64,000 nt of DNA, taken from Erythrobacter mangrovi (GTDB taxonomy: Bacteria; Pseudomonadota; Alphaproteobacteria; Sphingomonadales; Sphingomonadaceae). Under the pieces are notes generated by a model. That model was given only the letters and a program-made list of their open reading frames with translations. It had not been told where the DNA came from and made no database searches. A program made the position numbers and the translations under genes. This document shows positions 19,694 through 28,739 of this stretch, piece by piece. Numbering within the stretch: position 1 is the stretch's first letter; each line of letters begins with the position of its first letter. Location of the stretch: positions 2,053,763 to 2,117,762 of the forward strand of contig NZ_CP053921.1 of assembly GCF_013260645.1 (NCBI RefSeq), in the 5' to 3' direction.

Positions 19694-21934
19694 CTACTTC
19701 GACGTCGCCTGATAGACCCCGTCCCAGCCGGGCCCGGGCGGCGAGGCCCTGAGATCGGCGATCCACTCGACGTAGTGCTCGCCCAGCGCAGCGACGCCGA
19801 AGCGCGCATAATCGACCTGCTCCAACGCCGCCTCGGCCGCATCCCAGTGCTGCGCGCGCAATTCAGACAGCATGTGGTTCTGCGCCTCGGCCAGGGCCGT
19901 GAACTGCGGGTCCAGCGCCAATATCTCGTCGCCCAGCAGCGCGAAGATCGTGTCCGGGGCATCGCGGCCGACCACGCGCACGCGGTCGATTTCGATCAGC
20001 GCGAAACCGCGCAATTCCGCCGCCAGTGTGCTGCCCACGACGATGGGCACGCCGTACTGCTTGGTCAGCCCCTCGAGCCGCGACGCCATGTTCACCGTGT
20101 CGCCGATCAGCGTGTAGGACAGCCGCTGGCGCGAACCCATATTGCCGACGCAGCACAGCCCGGCGTTGAGCCCGATGCCGATCTTGACCTCGCCCGGCCA
20201 GACCACGCCCTTGCGCGTGGGCATGGTGCGGTTCAGCTCCTCCAGCTCGGCAAGCATGGCCAGCGCGGCGCGGGCGGCGTGCTGCGGGTGCTCGGGATCG
20301 TCGAGCGGGGCGTTCCAGAAGGCGAGGATCGCGTCACCGATATACTTGTCGAGCGTCGCCTGGTGGTCGAGCAGGATGCGGCTCATCGGGGTGAGGAAAT
20401 CGATCAGGAAGGCGATCACCTCGTGCGGGGCATAGCGCTCCGACAGGCGCGAAAAGCCGCGGATGTCGCACATCAGCACGCTCATCTCGCGCTCCTCGCC
20501 GCCGAGCTCGAGGCTGTGCGGGTCCTCGGCGATGCGGCGCACCATCTCGGGCGAGAGGTAACGGTCGAAGGCGGCGTGGATATAGGCGCGCTGGCGCTCC
20601 TCGCGGTAGAATACCGCCACGGTCTGCACCGCATAGACCACCAGCAGCGCGAGCACCGGATAGGTCGGGTCGAGCAGGTAATCGGCGCGGGTGAAGGCGA
20701 GCCAGCTGACCCCGACCACCAGCCCCACCCCGCCAACCGCCGCCAGCGCGCCGAATGCCGCGCCCAGCCGCGGCAGCACCAGCGCCAGCCCCACGCCGAG
20801 CAGCAGCACCAGCGCCAGCTCGAGGCCATAGGCCCAGTCGGGCCGCTCGAGGAAATCGCCGGCGAGGATCTGCCCCGCCGCCGCCGCGTGGACGTTGACC
20901 CCCGCGGTACGCTCGGCCAGCGGGGTGGCGACGAGGTCCTGCAGTCCCGCCGCGCTGCCGCCGATGAAGACGATCCGCCCCGCCACCGCCCGCGCCAGCT
21001 CGGCATCGGGCATGTCGCCCTCGATGATCCGCCAGGCGGGCAGCGTCGCATGCGCGGTGTGGCGGGCGAAGTGGACCCACATCTCGCCCGCGTCGTTGAC
21101 CGGGATCACGTCCGCCCCGATCCGCAGCGATACCGCCGCGCCGGGCGCCTCCAGCGTCTCGCCGCTGCCGTCGCTGGTGGTCAGGTCGGGCGAGCCGTCG
21201 CCGCGCGCCACGCGCACCGCCTCGAGCCCCAGCGAGGGCACCAGCACTCCGCGATGGATCGCCACCAGCGGCGCGCGACGCACGATCCCGTCGGCGTCGG
21301 GCTCGATGCTGACGAAGCCATTGCCCTGCGCCGCCGCCTCCAGCACCGGCAGCGGCTGGATCGCCCCGTCATAGCGGCGCACTGTGCGGGTCGGCATGGT
21401 GCCGTGCAGGGTAAAGCCCGCCTTGGGCTCGATCGCCTCGCCATGTCCGCCGCGGTCGAGGAAATAGGCGGTCACCACCGGCGCCCCGGCAAAGCTGCGC
21501 GCGAGTAGCGCGTCATGCCCCGGCAGGTTCGCAAAGCCCTCGCCCAGCGCCAGCTCGGTCCCCAATCGGCGATGCAGTGCCGCAACTTCCTCGGGCGAAG
21601 TCCTGTCCGGTTCCGACAGCACGATGTCGAAGGCGATCGCCGCCGCCCCGGCACGCGCCAGCCGGTCGGTCAGCTCGGCCAGCTCGGTGCGCGGCCAGGG
21701 CCATTGGCCGAGCTTCGCGATCGAGGCCTCGTCGATGTCGACCACCGCCACGCGCGCCGCATCGGCCCCGGCGGGATCGCGCGGCGCGGCCTGCTGGTAG
21801 GCGTCGAACACCGCCAGCCGCACCCGCTCGAGCGCGCCGAGATCGGCCAGCTGCAACAGCACCACCAACGCCAGCGCGCCCAGCCCCGCCGCCAATGCGG
21901 GCGCATCGCGCAAAGCCCTGAGCCGCTGGAACAT
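19694..21934 (-). CDS. CHASE2 domain adenylate/guanylate cyclase
   Basis: A 746-residue membrane receptor cyclase. After one N-terminal helix (LGALALVVLLQLADLGAL) comes a periplasmic CHASE2 sensor (about residues 30-340; VAVVDIDEASIAKLGQWPWPR and FIGGSAAGLQDL are typical). Three membrane helices follow at about 360-440, then a class III cyclase domain. Catalytic features are present: metal aspartate in MCDIRGFS, LDKYIGDAILAFWNAP with the adenine-type lysine and second aspartate, and LIGDTVNMASRLEG. cAMP is the likely product. The start at 21934 follows GGGAGGG; a longer frame was not used. Confidence 0.9.
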   Translation of the reverse strand: MFQRLRALRDAPALAAGLGALALVVLLQLADLGALERVRLAVFDAYQQAAPRDPAGADAARVAVVDIDEASIAKLGQWPWPRTELAELTDRLARAGAAAIAFDIVLSEPDRTSPEEVAALHRRLGTELALGEGFANLPGHDALLARSFAGAPVVTAYFLDRGGHGEAIEPKAGFTLHGTMPTRTVRRYDGAIQPLPVLEAAAQGNGFVSIEPDADGIVRRAPLVAIHRGVLVPSLGLEAVRVARGDGSPDLTTSDGSGETLEAPGAAVSLRIGADVIPVNDAGEMWVHFARHTAHATLPAWRIIEGDMPDAELARAVAGRIVFIGGSAAGLQDLVATPLAERTAGVNVHAAAAGQILAGDFLERPDWAYGLELALVLLLGVGLALVLPRLGAAFGALAAVGGVGLVVGVSWLAFTRADYLLDPTYPVLALLVVYAVQTVAVFYREERQRAYIHAAFDRYLSPEMVRRIAEDPHSLELGGEEREMSVLMCDIRGFSRLSERYAPHEVIAFLIDFLTPMSRILLDHQATLDKYIGDAILAFWNAPLDDPEHPQHAARAALAMLAELEELNRTMPTRKGVVWPGEVKIGIGLNAGLCCVGNMGSRQRLSYTLIGDTVNMASRLEGLTKQYGVPIVVGSTLAAELRGFALIEIDRVRVVGRDAPDTIFALLGDEILALDPQFTALAEAQNHMLSELRAQHWDAAEAALEQVDYARFGVAALGEHYVEWIADLRASPPGPGWDGVYQATSK

Positions 21935-22002
21935 ATGCCACCCTCCCCTGGGTGCGATCCTATTGCGCTTTCCCACCCGCGCAACCCTGCGCCCGCACTC
22001 TC

Positions 22003-22042
22003 TTAGTTAGTCTTGACTCTAATTAGTCTATACCCTAACTAA
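22003..22042. promoter_or_regulatory. 40-base dyad in CHASE2 cyclase / TraB divergent promoter region
   Basis: TTAGTTAG (22003-22010) and CTAACTAA (22035-22042) form a perfect 8-base inverted repeat. A palindrome CTAATTAG (22019-22026) lies exactly at the shared centre, and 14 of 20 arm positions match. The site lies 69 bases from the cyclase start and 60 bases from the TraB start. It is far more A+T-rich than its surroundings and is a good operator candidate for either gene. Confidence 0.5.
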
Positions 22043-22101
22043 TGTCTCGTAAGGGCCGGCGCCGCCGCGTGGCCATCGATGAACACAATCTGGAGATGAT
22101 C

Positions 22102-23043
22102 ATGGTTTTGAAAGCCAGCCTGACTGCCGCCCTCGGCACCGCCTGCGCGCTCCTGGTGGCGACGCCCGTCCTGGCAGGCGAGCCGGCGAGTACGGACCAG
22201 GTGGAGGCACCCGAACCAGCGATGCCGCAACCCGCGTTGTGGACCCTGCGTGACGAGGATACGGTCGTTCACCTGTTCGGCTACGCCAGCGCACTGCCGC
22301 CCGGCGCGGCATGGCGTTCCCCCGGCTTCGACGACCTGCTCGCCCACGCGGACATCGTCGTGCTCGAGAGCAATTCGACCGACCCGGCGGCGGCGAGCGA
22401 GGTCCAGTCGACGGTGAGGTCGCTCGGCATCATTGCCGATGGGACCACGCTCAGCCAGAAACTCGGCGAGGCGCAAGCCGAGGAGCTCGCAGCGATCGCT
22501 GCGGGATTGGGCCTGCCAATCGCGGCGCTCGACCGGCTCAGGCCGTGGCTTGCCGCGGTCCAGCTCGGCGTCGTCGCAGCGCAGCGCCAGGGCGACGACC
22601 TGGCCAATACGCCCGCGACCGTCATCGCCAGCGAAGCCGCGGCGAACGGAACCGAGCTCGTGGCGCTCGAAGGGCCGACCGACCTCATGCGGCGCATGGC
22701 TTCGCTGCCCGATGACGAGCAGGTCAGCTTCCTGATGCACGCGGCGCGGACGATCCGCGACGATCCCGACCAGTCCGCCCGCACCAATGCCGCGTGGCTG
22801 GCCGGAGACGTCGCCTCGCTCGCCGGGATCTTCCACGGGGATGGCGCCTGGTCGAGCAAGGCGGTCTATGACCTGATGCTGGTCAGCCGCAACGTCGCAT
22901 GGCGACAGCAGATCGAGACCCTCCTCGAAAGCCGCACGGGTTCGATACTGGTCACGATCGGGGCCGGCCACCTTGCCGGGCCCGACAGCCTCGTCACCAT
23001 GCTCACCGCGGCGGGATGGGACGTCGAGCGCGAGGCGCCCTGA
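22102..23043 (+). CDS. TraB/GumN family exported protein
   Basis: A 313-residue protein with a signal peptide (MVLKASLTAALGTACALLVA, cleavage near VLAG) and a TraB/GumN-like fold: an N-terminal strand region WTLRDEDTVVHLFGYA, a long helical middle (PIAALDRLRPWLAAVQLG) and a C-terminal VTIGAGHLAGPDSLVTML motif. The usual N-terminal histidine of the family (GT.H..) is not obvious here, as the segment reads HLFGYASALP. The function of secreted TraB-like proteins in bacteria is largely unknown; a metalloprotease-like activity has been proposed. ATG 22102 has GGAG six bases upstream. Confidence 0.75.
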   Translation: MVLKASLTAALGTACALLVATPVLAGEPASTDQVEAPEPAMPQPALWTLRDEDTVVHLFGYASALPPGAAWRSPGFDDLLAHADIVVLESNSTDPAAASEVQSTVRSLGIIADGTTLSQKLGEAQAEELAAIAAGLGLPIAALDRLRPWLAAVQLGVVAAQRQGDDLANTPATVIASEAAANGTELVALEGPTDLMRRMASLPDDEQVSFLMHAARTIRDDPDQSARTNAAWLAGDVASLAGIFHGDGAWSSKAVYDLMLVSRNVAWRQQIETLLESRTGSILVTIGAGHLAGPDSLVTMLTAAGWDVEREAP

Positions 23044-23092
23044 AATAGTCCTTGTTTTCCGCCCGCGCCTGCGCGCCAGGTTTCTTGTTTTT

Positions 23093-23188
23093 CGAACCGA
23101 CCTCCGTCGGTTCGTCCTCGCTAGATGTGCAGCAGGCTGCACCCGCTGCGGGCGGGCGCTTGCCCTTGCCGGGCCTCCACCGGCCCGG
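23093..23188. repeat. Cluster of three hairpins in intergenic region
   Basis: Three perfect inverted repeats follow each other: CGAACCGAC/GTCGGTTCG at 23093-23114 (9-base stem, loop CTCC), GTGCAGC/GCTGCAC at 23127-23142, and CCGGGCC/GGCCCGG at 23169-23188. None is followed by a clear U-run. They occupy most of the 195-base gap between the TraB gene and the HTH gene. They may be RNA-stabilising or REP-like elements, or part of an uncharacterised RNA. Confidence 0.45.
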
Positions 23189-23238
23189 AAGACCCTCGCG
23201 ATTTTCCTACTCGTTTGAATTGTGCTCCATCCTCGCAA

Positions 23239-23997
23239 ATGGACGACAATTCATCTTCCCCTCCCTCACCCCACACCACCCTGCCCGCCTTCGCCCCGGT
23301 CCCGCGCCAGAAGGACCGCAGCAATGGGTGGAAGGCGGAAACCCAGCTCGCCTTTATCGAGGCGCTGGCCGATACGGGCAGCGTCACCGCCGCGTGCCAG
23401 ATGGTCCAGCGCAGCACGCATGGCGCCTATCACCTGCGCCGCCAGCCGGGGGCGGAGGAGTTCGCCGCCGCGTGGGAGGCCGCGCTCGACCTCGGCGTGA
23501 AGCGGATCGAGGACACGGCGATGGACCGCGCGCTCAACGGAGTGGAGGTGCCGGTCTACTCCTATGGCAAGCTCGTCGGCACGCGCCGCGTGCACAATGA
23601 CCGGTTGCTGATGTTCATGCTGCGCAACCGCGCCCCCGCGCGCTTTGCAGAGGGGCGGGCGAAGGGCATGAACGCCATCGGCAAGATGGAGGTCGAGCGG
23701 CTGAAGAAGCAGTGGCGCGCCGAGTGGGAGGCGGAGCGGCGCCGCGTCTCCCCCGCCGAGATCCGCGCGAGCATCGACCGCAAGGTCGAGGAGTTCCGCC
23801 AGCGGATAGAATGGAACCAAAGCCCCCGCACCCGCGCCGCCTGGGAGGAATACTGCCGCCTGCGCGACGAGGACGCAGCCAGTGGCTACAGCGCGCGGAA
23901 CGACCCGGAACACCCGATGTATCGCGAGCGGGAGCCGGGTGTGGATGGGGAACGCACAGCGCCGAAGTTACCAGCGTCGGATGGGGCCCATGATTAG
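23239..23997 (+). CDS. Conserved hypothetical HTH protein, terminase small-subunit-like
   Basis: A 252-residue highly charged protein. Residues 30-80 form a probable helix-turn-helix region (KAETQLAFIEALADTGSVTA, then AYHLRRQPGAEEFAAAWEAAL). This pattern resembles phage terminase small subunits and related HTH proteins common in Sphingomonadales genomes. The C-terminal half is a basic/acidic coiled region (ERLKKQWRAEWEAERRRVS). No terminase large subunit or other phage gene is next to it, so it is either domesticated or a regulator. G+C content fits the chromosome, unlike the next two genes. The start is by position relative to the HTH; no strong ribosome site is seen. Confidence 0.6.
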   Translation: MDDNSSSPPSPHTTLPAFAPVPRQKDRSNGWKAETQLAFIEALADTGSVTAACQMVQRSTHGAYHLRRQPGAEEFAAAWEAALDLGVKRIEDTAMDRALNGVEVPVYSYGKLVGTRRVHNDRLLMFMLRNRAPARFAEGRAKGMNAIGKMEVERLKKQWRAEWEAERRRVSPAEIRASIDRKVEEFRQRIEWNQSPRTRAAWEEYCRLRDEDAASGYSARNDPEHPMYREREPGVDGERTAPKLPASDGAHD

Positions 23998-24010
23998 CGA
24001 AGTCGCGAGT

Positions 24011-24907
24011 CTAAGCGTCGAAGCCGTGAAACTCCCTGTGCCATGACAGGAACTGTGGATGCGGCCGGTATGCTTCCACATCGGGCGCCTTCAGTTTGCC
24101 AGTAGGATTCAAGACTGCCTCAACACCCTCGCGGTCATTCACCTTGCGATGAATGATGATTTCGAGATTGTCCTTGAAGCCGATCAGCCCACGGTCGAAC
24201 ATCCAATGAGCAGTCCCCGATAGCGCCAGCCCATTGCGCACGCTGTCCGGCCCGCCATGCTCAACTGGGCGGATGTGCGCAGCCTGTGCTTCCAAGCGAC
24301 CGCCACCATTGACCAGCTTCCAGCCTGTTACCGCACACCGGCCATCATAGGCGTGCATCACTGCACGCCGGAACGCCCGGTCGCGGAATGGCTTGGAGAC
24401 CAGTGACTGGACGATGGGCCGCTCAATTTCGAACGGGGCCTGATGCTCGCGGGCGCGATTCTCGTCGACGACTTCTTCGTCGGTGCGAGGCAGGAAGTCC
24501 TCATCCGGGAGTCCAAACGAAATGATGCGCGCAAAGTCCGAATGCGACAACGGGCGGACTGCCGCTTGTGCACGACCAGAGATTTTACCGACTTCGTTTA
24601 GAAGGCCGCTCTCAATGGGCAACCCATCAACCCGAAAAGGCACCTGCTCGGAGAAGTCAAGAAAACTCCCAGTCTCGATCATTGCGAGGAAATGATCGGT
24701 TCTCCTTGCATCTGGGATAATTTCAGCAATCTTGGCCACCGCAAAATATCCGCGGGAGTTTTTGACTTTCCCGGACTCTAGATAGATGATCCAATCACCG
24801 ACCAATCGCTCGGCGCGACTGAGATAGATTTTCGGAAACTGGTAATGCACTTCGGGAATGTCGTCGTAGATTGACCCATCCTTGTGCATGAAAACGCCGA
24901 AGGTCAT
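24011..24907 (-). CDS. HNH endonuclease coupled to the RT-RNase H gene
   Basis: A 298-residue protein. The N-terminal 100 residues are a PUA/SRA-like beta domain (GSIYDDIPEVHYQFPKIYL, then VGDWIIYLESG and RGYFAVAKI). The C-terminal half is an HNH_2-type nuclease: CAVTGWKL, then EAQAAHIRPVEHGGPDSV, NGLALSGTAHWMFDRGLIG. The metal-binding histidines and asparagine are present, so DNA or RNA cleavage is expected. The start ATG overlaps the stop of the upstream RT-RNase H gene as ATGA. Similar PUA-HNH proteins also occur alone, so its partnership with the RT is inferred from coupling and shared lower G+C content. Confidence 0.85.
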   Translation of the reverse strand: MTFGVFMHKDGSIYDDIPEVHYQFPKIYLSRAERLVGDWIIYLESGKVKNSRGYFAVAKIAEIIPDARRTDHFLAMIETGSFLDFSEQVPFRVDGLPIESGLLNEVGKISGRAQAAVRPLSHSDFARIISFGLPDEDFLPRTDEEVVDENRAREHQAPFEIERPIVQSLVSKPFRDRAFRRAVMHAYDGRCAVTGWKLVNGGGRLEAQAAHIRPVEHGGPDSVRNGLALSGTAHWMFDRGLIGFKDNLEIIIHRKVNDREGVEAVLNPTGKLKAPDVEAYRPHPQFLSWHREFHGFDA

Positions 24908-26622
24908 TGCTTTGCCGACTTAGTTGCAGCGAATGAAGCCTGCGCCTTCGCCATCAGGTCTGCCTGGTCATTATGTGGATCACCGGAGTGTCCCTTCACC
25001 CAGTCAATTCGAACCTTGCGACCTGTCGAAGCAGCTTCAAAGCGATCCCAAAGGTCCGCGTTCGCTTTCGCGATTTGCTTGCCGTTCGCAGTCCGTTCGA
25101 CATATTGACTATCAGTGCGAATTACCAGGGGTCCCTTCGCATAATGCTCAAGTGCTTTTACAACAGCTAACAATTCCATTCGATTGTTCGTAGTTGATAT
25201 TTCGTATCCAGACCCAGTTACGTCGCTGCCGTGAGTGACAAATGCCCAACCACCGGGGCCGGACGAAGTAGCACCCGACTTCTTCGAGCGACATATAGAG
25301 CCATCAGTTGAAACCGTGATAGACTTAGCGCTTACGTAGCGACCATCGACTTTAACTATTCTAGGGAGCTCATCGAACGTTTTGATGGGCACATCCGCAA
25401 CCAAGCGCACGCCCCAAAGCCGCCTTTTACCCCTGTCATCAAGAGGGGCGCATTGCTCTCGAAAAAATCTTCTGAAATTCAGAAGCTCCTCGTCGATTTT
25501 CGCGTCAAGATCAAAGAATGTGCTTCGAGAATTGCAGTATGCAAACGACTGAGCCCACCCCGCAATAATGCGATCTACCAACTCCAGCGTCTGAATGTAG
25601 CGACTTTTGGCCGCGAAACTGTCACTACGCGCTTTGACGTCCTTGATCGCTGTGCGACCCGCCGCAAACTGCGCCCTGATTTTTTGGAGAAGTTCTTGTC
25701 TGGCTGCACGGGCCGGCTGCCAAAGTCCTGGCTCTATTTGATGGCCAAGAAAGATGATTTTCTCAGAAACTGCCCCGTAGTCCGCCTTCGCAGGATCACA
25801 TTTTTCGCTGAATGGATTTTTGCAGTCGAGATTGAGCTCCTTGAGGGTTTGGACTGCTTGCCCGAAAACCGACCTGACCAAATCCTCACTCTTTCCTAGT
25901 ATGACAAAATCATCGATAAATCGAACGCATACCGTCTCGTCACTATTCAACTGCTGATCGAAGCCGGAAAGCAATATGTTGCCAAACAAGGCTGACAGTG
26001 GGGACCCTTGCGCGACTCCCTCCTCGTTAGTCGGAAACACCGATCGATTTTCTCCGAGTGCAGTCTCGTTTGCCAAGGTAACTGTCGTCGCCTGATCAAT
26101 CAGGGATAGAAACCTCTGATCAGATATTTGTTCGCGCATGTAGCCAATAACGGCCCGCCTAGGAATGTGATCGAAAAAGCCTGAAATATCTGATCGGACG
26201 AAATATGATTTACCATCCTCAAAGGCATCCAAAATTAGCTTGATGCCGTGAGGAACACTGCGATTTGGCACGCCTCCAACGCTGGTTGCGCACGAGTTAA
26301 CATCTTTTACAAATTGACATCTGGTTTGCAGCGTATCGAGGATCGCGCGTTCGACAATTCTATTTCTTACAGAAGCAAGGACAATCCCTCGTTTCTTACC
26401 GCCTGCTTTGGACTTCAGAATTCCCGTTTGATAGTCGAATTCGAATTTTCCGTTTCTGAGAAGAGATTGGATTGAACGAATATTACGAACAGGATCTTCG
26501 TCGAAAGCTTCAACTGCGCTTCGAGTTTCAAATGATTTTGAGCTCAGTCCGTTAGAGCGTATATGACGCCACGCGGCGAATAGGTTATTCTGTTCCGACG
26601 CTATGTCGAAGAGTTTACCCAT
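24904..26622 (-). CDS. Reverse transcriptase fused to RNase HI domain
   Basis: A 572-residue two-domain protein. Residues 1-380 are a bacterial reverse transcriptase of the group II intron/retron-like class: LRNGKFEFDYQTGILKSKAG and RNRIVERAILDTL early, motif A with D145 (RSDISGFFD), motif B QGSPLS at 205-210, motif C FIDD at 235-238. Residues 432-565 are a complete RNase HI domain: D440, E483, D504, H545 and D555 all fit the catalytic set. There is no maturase, endonuclease or integrase domain. The G+C content is visibly low (25 of 60 bases at 25861-25920). GGAG precedes the ATG. A downstream HNH nuclease overlaps by four bases. Genome defence is the most attractive role but is inferred. Confidence 0.93.
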   Translation of the reverse strand: MGKLFDIASEQNNLFAAWRHIRSNGLSSKSFETRSAVEAFDEDPVRNIRSIQSLLRNGKFEFDYQTGILKSKAGGKKRGIVLASVRNRIVERAILDTLQTRCQFVKDVNSCATSVGGVPNRSVPHGIKLILDAFEDGKSYFVRSDISGFFDHIPRRAVIGYMREQISDQRFLSLIDQATTVTLANETALGENRSVFPTNEEGVAQGSPLSALFGNILLSGFDQQLNSDETVCVRFIDDFVILGKSEDLVRSVFGQAVQTLKELNLDCKNPFSEKCDPAKADYGAVSEKIIFLGHQIEPGLWQPARAARQELLQKIRAQFAAGRTAIKDVKARSDSFAAKSRYIQTLELVDRIIAGWAQSFAYCNSRSTFFDLDAKIDEELLNFRRFFREQCAPLDDRGKRRLWGVRLVADVPIKTFDELPRIVKVDGRYVSAKSITVSTDGSICRSKKSGATSSGPGGWAFVTHGSDVTGSGYEISTTNNRMELLAVVKALEHYAKGPLVIRTDSQYVERTANGKQIAKANADLWDRFEAASTGRKVRIDWVKGHSGDPHNDQADLMAKAQASFAATKSAKQ

Positions 26623-26870
26623 CTACTCCGCTCTCTGGTAGGCGATGCCGGACCCTCGCCTCACCTCTACAGCGTCCTATTGCTTGCCGGGACCTAAGTC
26701 AGCTACGCCTTCGTCGGCACCCCAGTGTCCAAGCTCGGCACTAACCCAAACAAGCTAATCACTGTAGCCGTGGCGCTCATTGAGTGCCCCAACCCTGTGG
26801 CCAGCTCAGCGAGTTCAAAATAGATGGTTTGCTCTCAAGATCAAGGGAATGGCAGCGCCGCTACCGGGGA
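26623..26870 (-). other. 248-base non-coding region upstream of the RT gene
   Basis: No supported gene. Reading towards the RT gene there is a 5-base stem (GGCGA/TCGCC, 26641-26660) just before the ribosome site, a GTGCCGA direct repeat, and a loose hairpin GGCACTCA/TGAGCGCC near 26777. I see no long paired ends of the kind that define a retron msr-msd. The region could hold the promoter and a template RNA. Two short open stretches on this strand are too weak to call. Confidence 0.4.
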
Positions 26871-28688
<1,818 letters not shown>

Positions 28689-28691
28689 CGC

Positions 28692-28709
28692 GCCGCCCAT
28701 ACAGGCGGC
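28692..28709 (-). promoter_or_regulatory. Hairpin immediately upstream of lepA start
   Basis: GCCGCC and GGCGGC form a perfect 6-base stem with a 6-base loop, ending three bases before the lepA ATG. It would occlude any Shine-Dalgarno sequence there. It also lies in the 51-base gap after the upstream GGDEF-EAL gene and could reduce readthrough between the two. Confidence 0.35.
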
Positions 28710-28739
28710 ACGCAAAGCTGTCAGCAGGCAAAGATCGCC

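Noticed and set aside
23239..23997. Prophage, based on the terminase small-subunit-like protein
   Set aside because: No large terminase, portal, capsid, integrase or att-like repeats are in the window.
23093..26622. Retron with msr-msd for the RT gene
   Set aside because: No long complementary ends, no typical retron NAxxH/VTG motifs recognised in the RT, and the RNase H fusion is atypical.
24904..26622. Group II intron
   Set aside because: No maturase X domain or En domain after the RT, an RNase H domain instead, and no domain V/VI-like RNA hairpin seen downstream; the next gene overlaps directly.
26703..26780. A 25-codon open frame (MSATATVISLFGLV start) and another frame ending GVADLGPGKQ upstream of the RT gene
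   Set aside because: Too short, no ribosome site, the two frames compete and neither resembles a known family. An integrase remnant was considered (the LGHS stretch) but the following residues do not fit.
26790..26830. tRNA fragment or tRNA attachment site next to lepA
   Set aside because: CAGCTCAGCGAGTTCAAAA looks like D- and T-arm bits but no cloverleaf can be formed and no acceptor stem exists.
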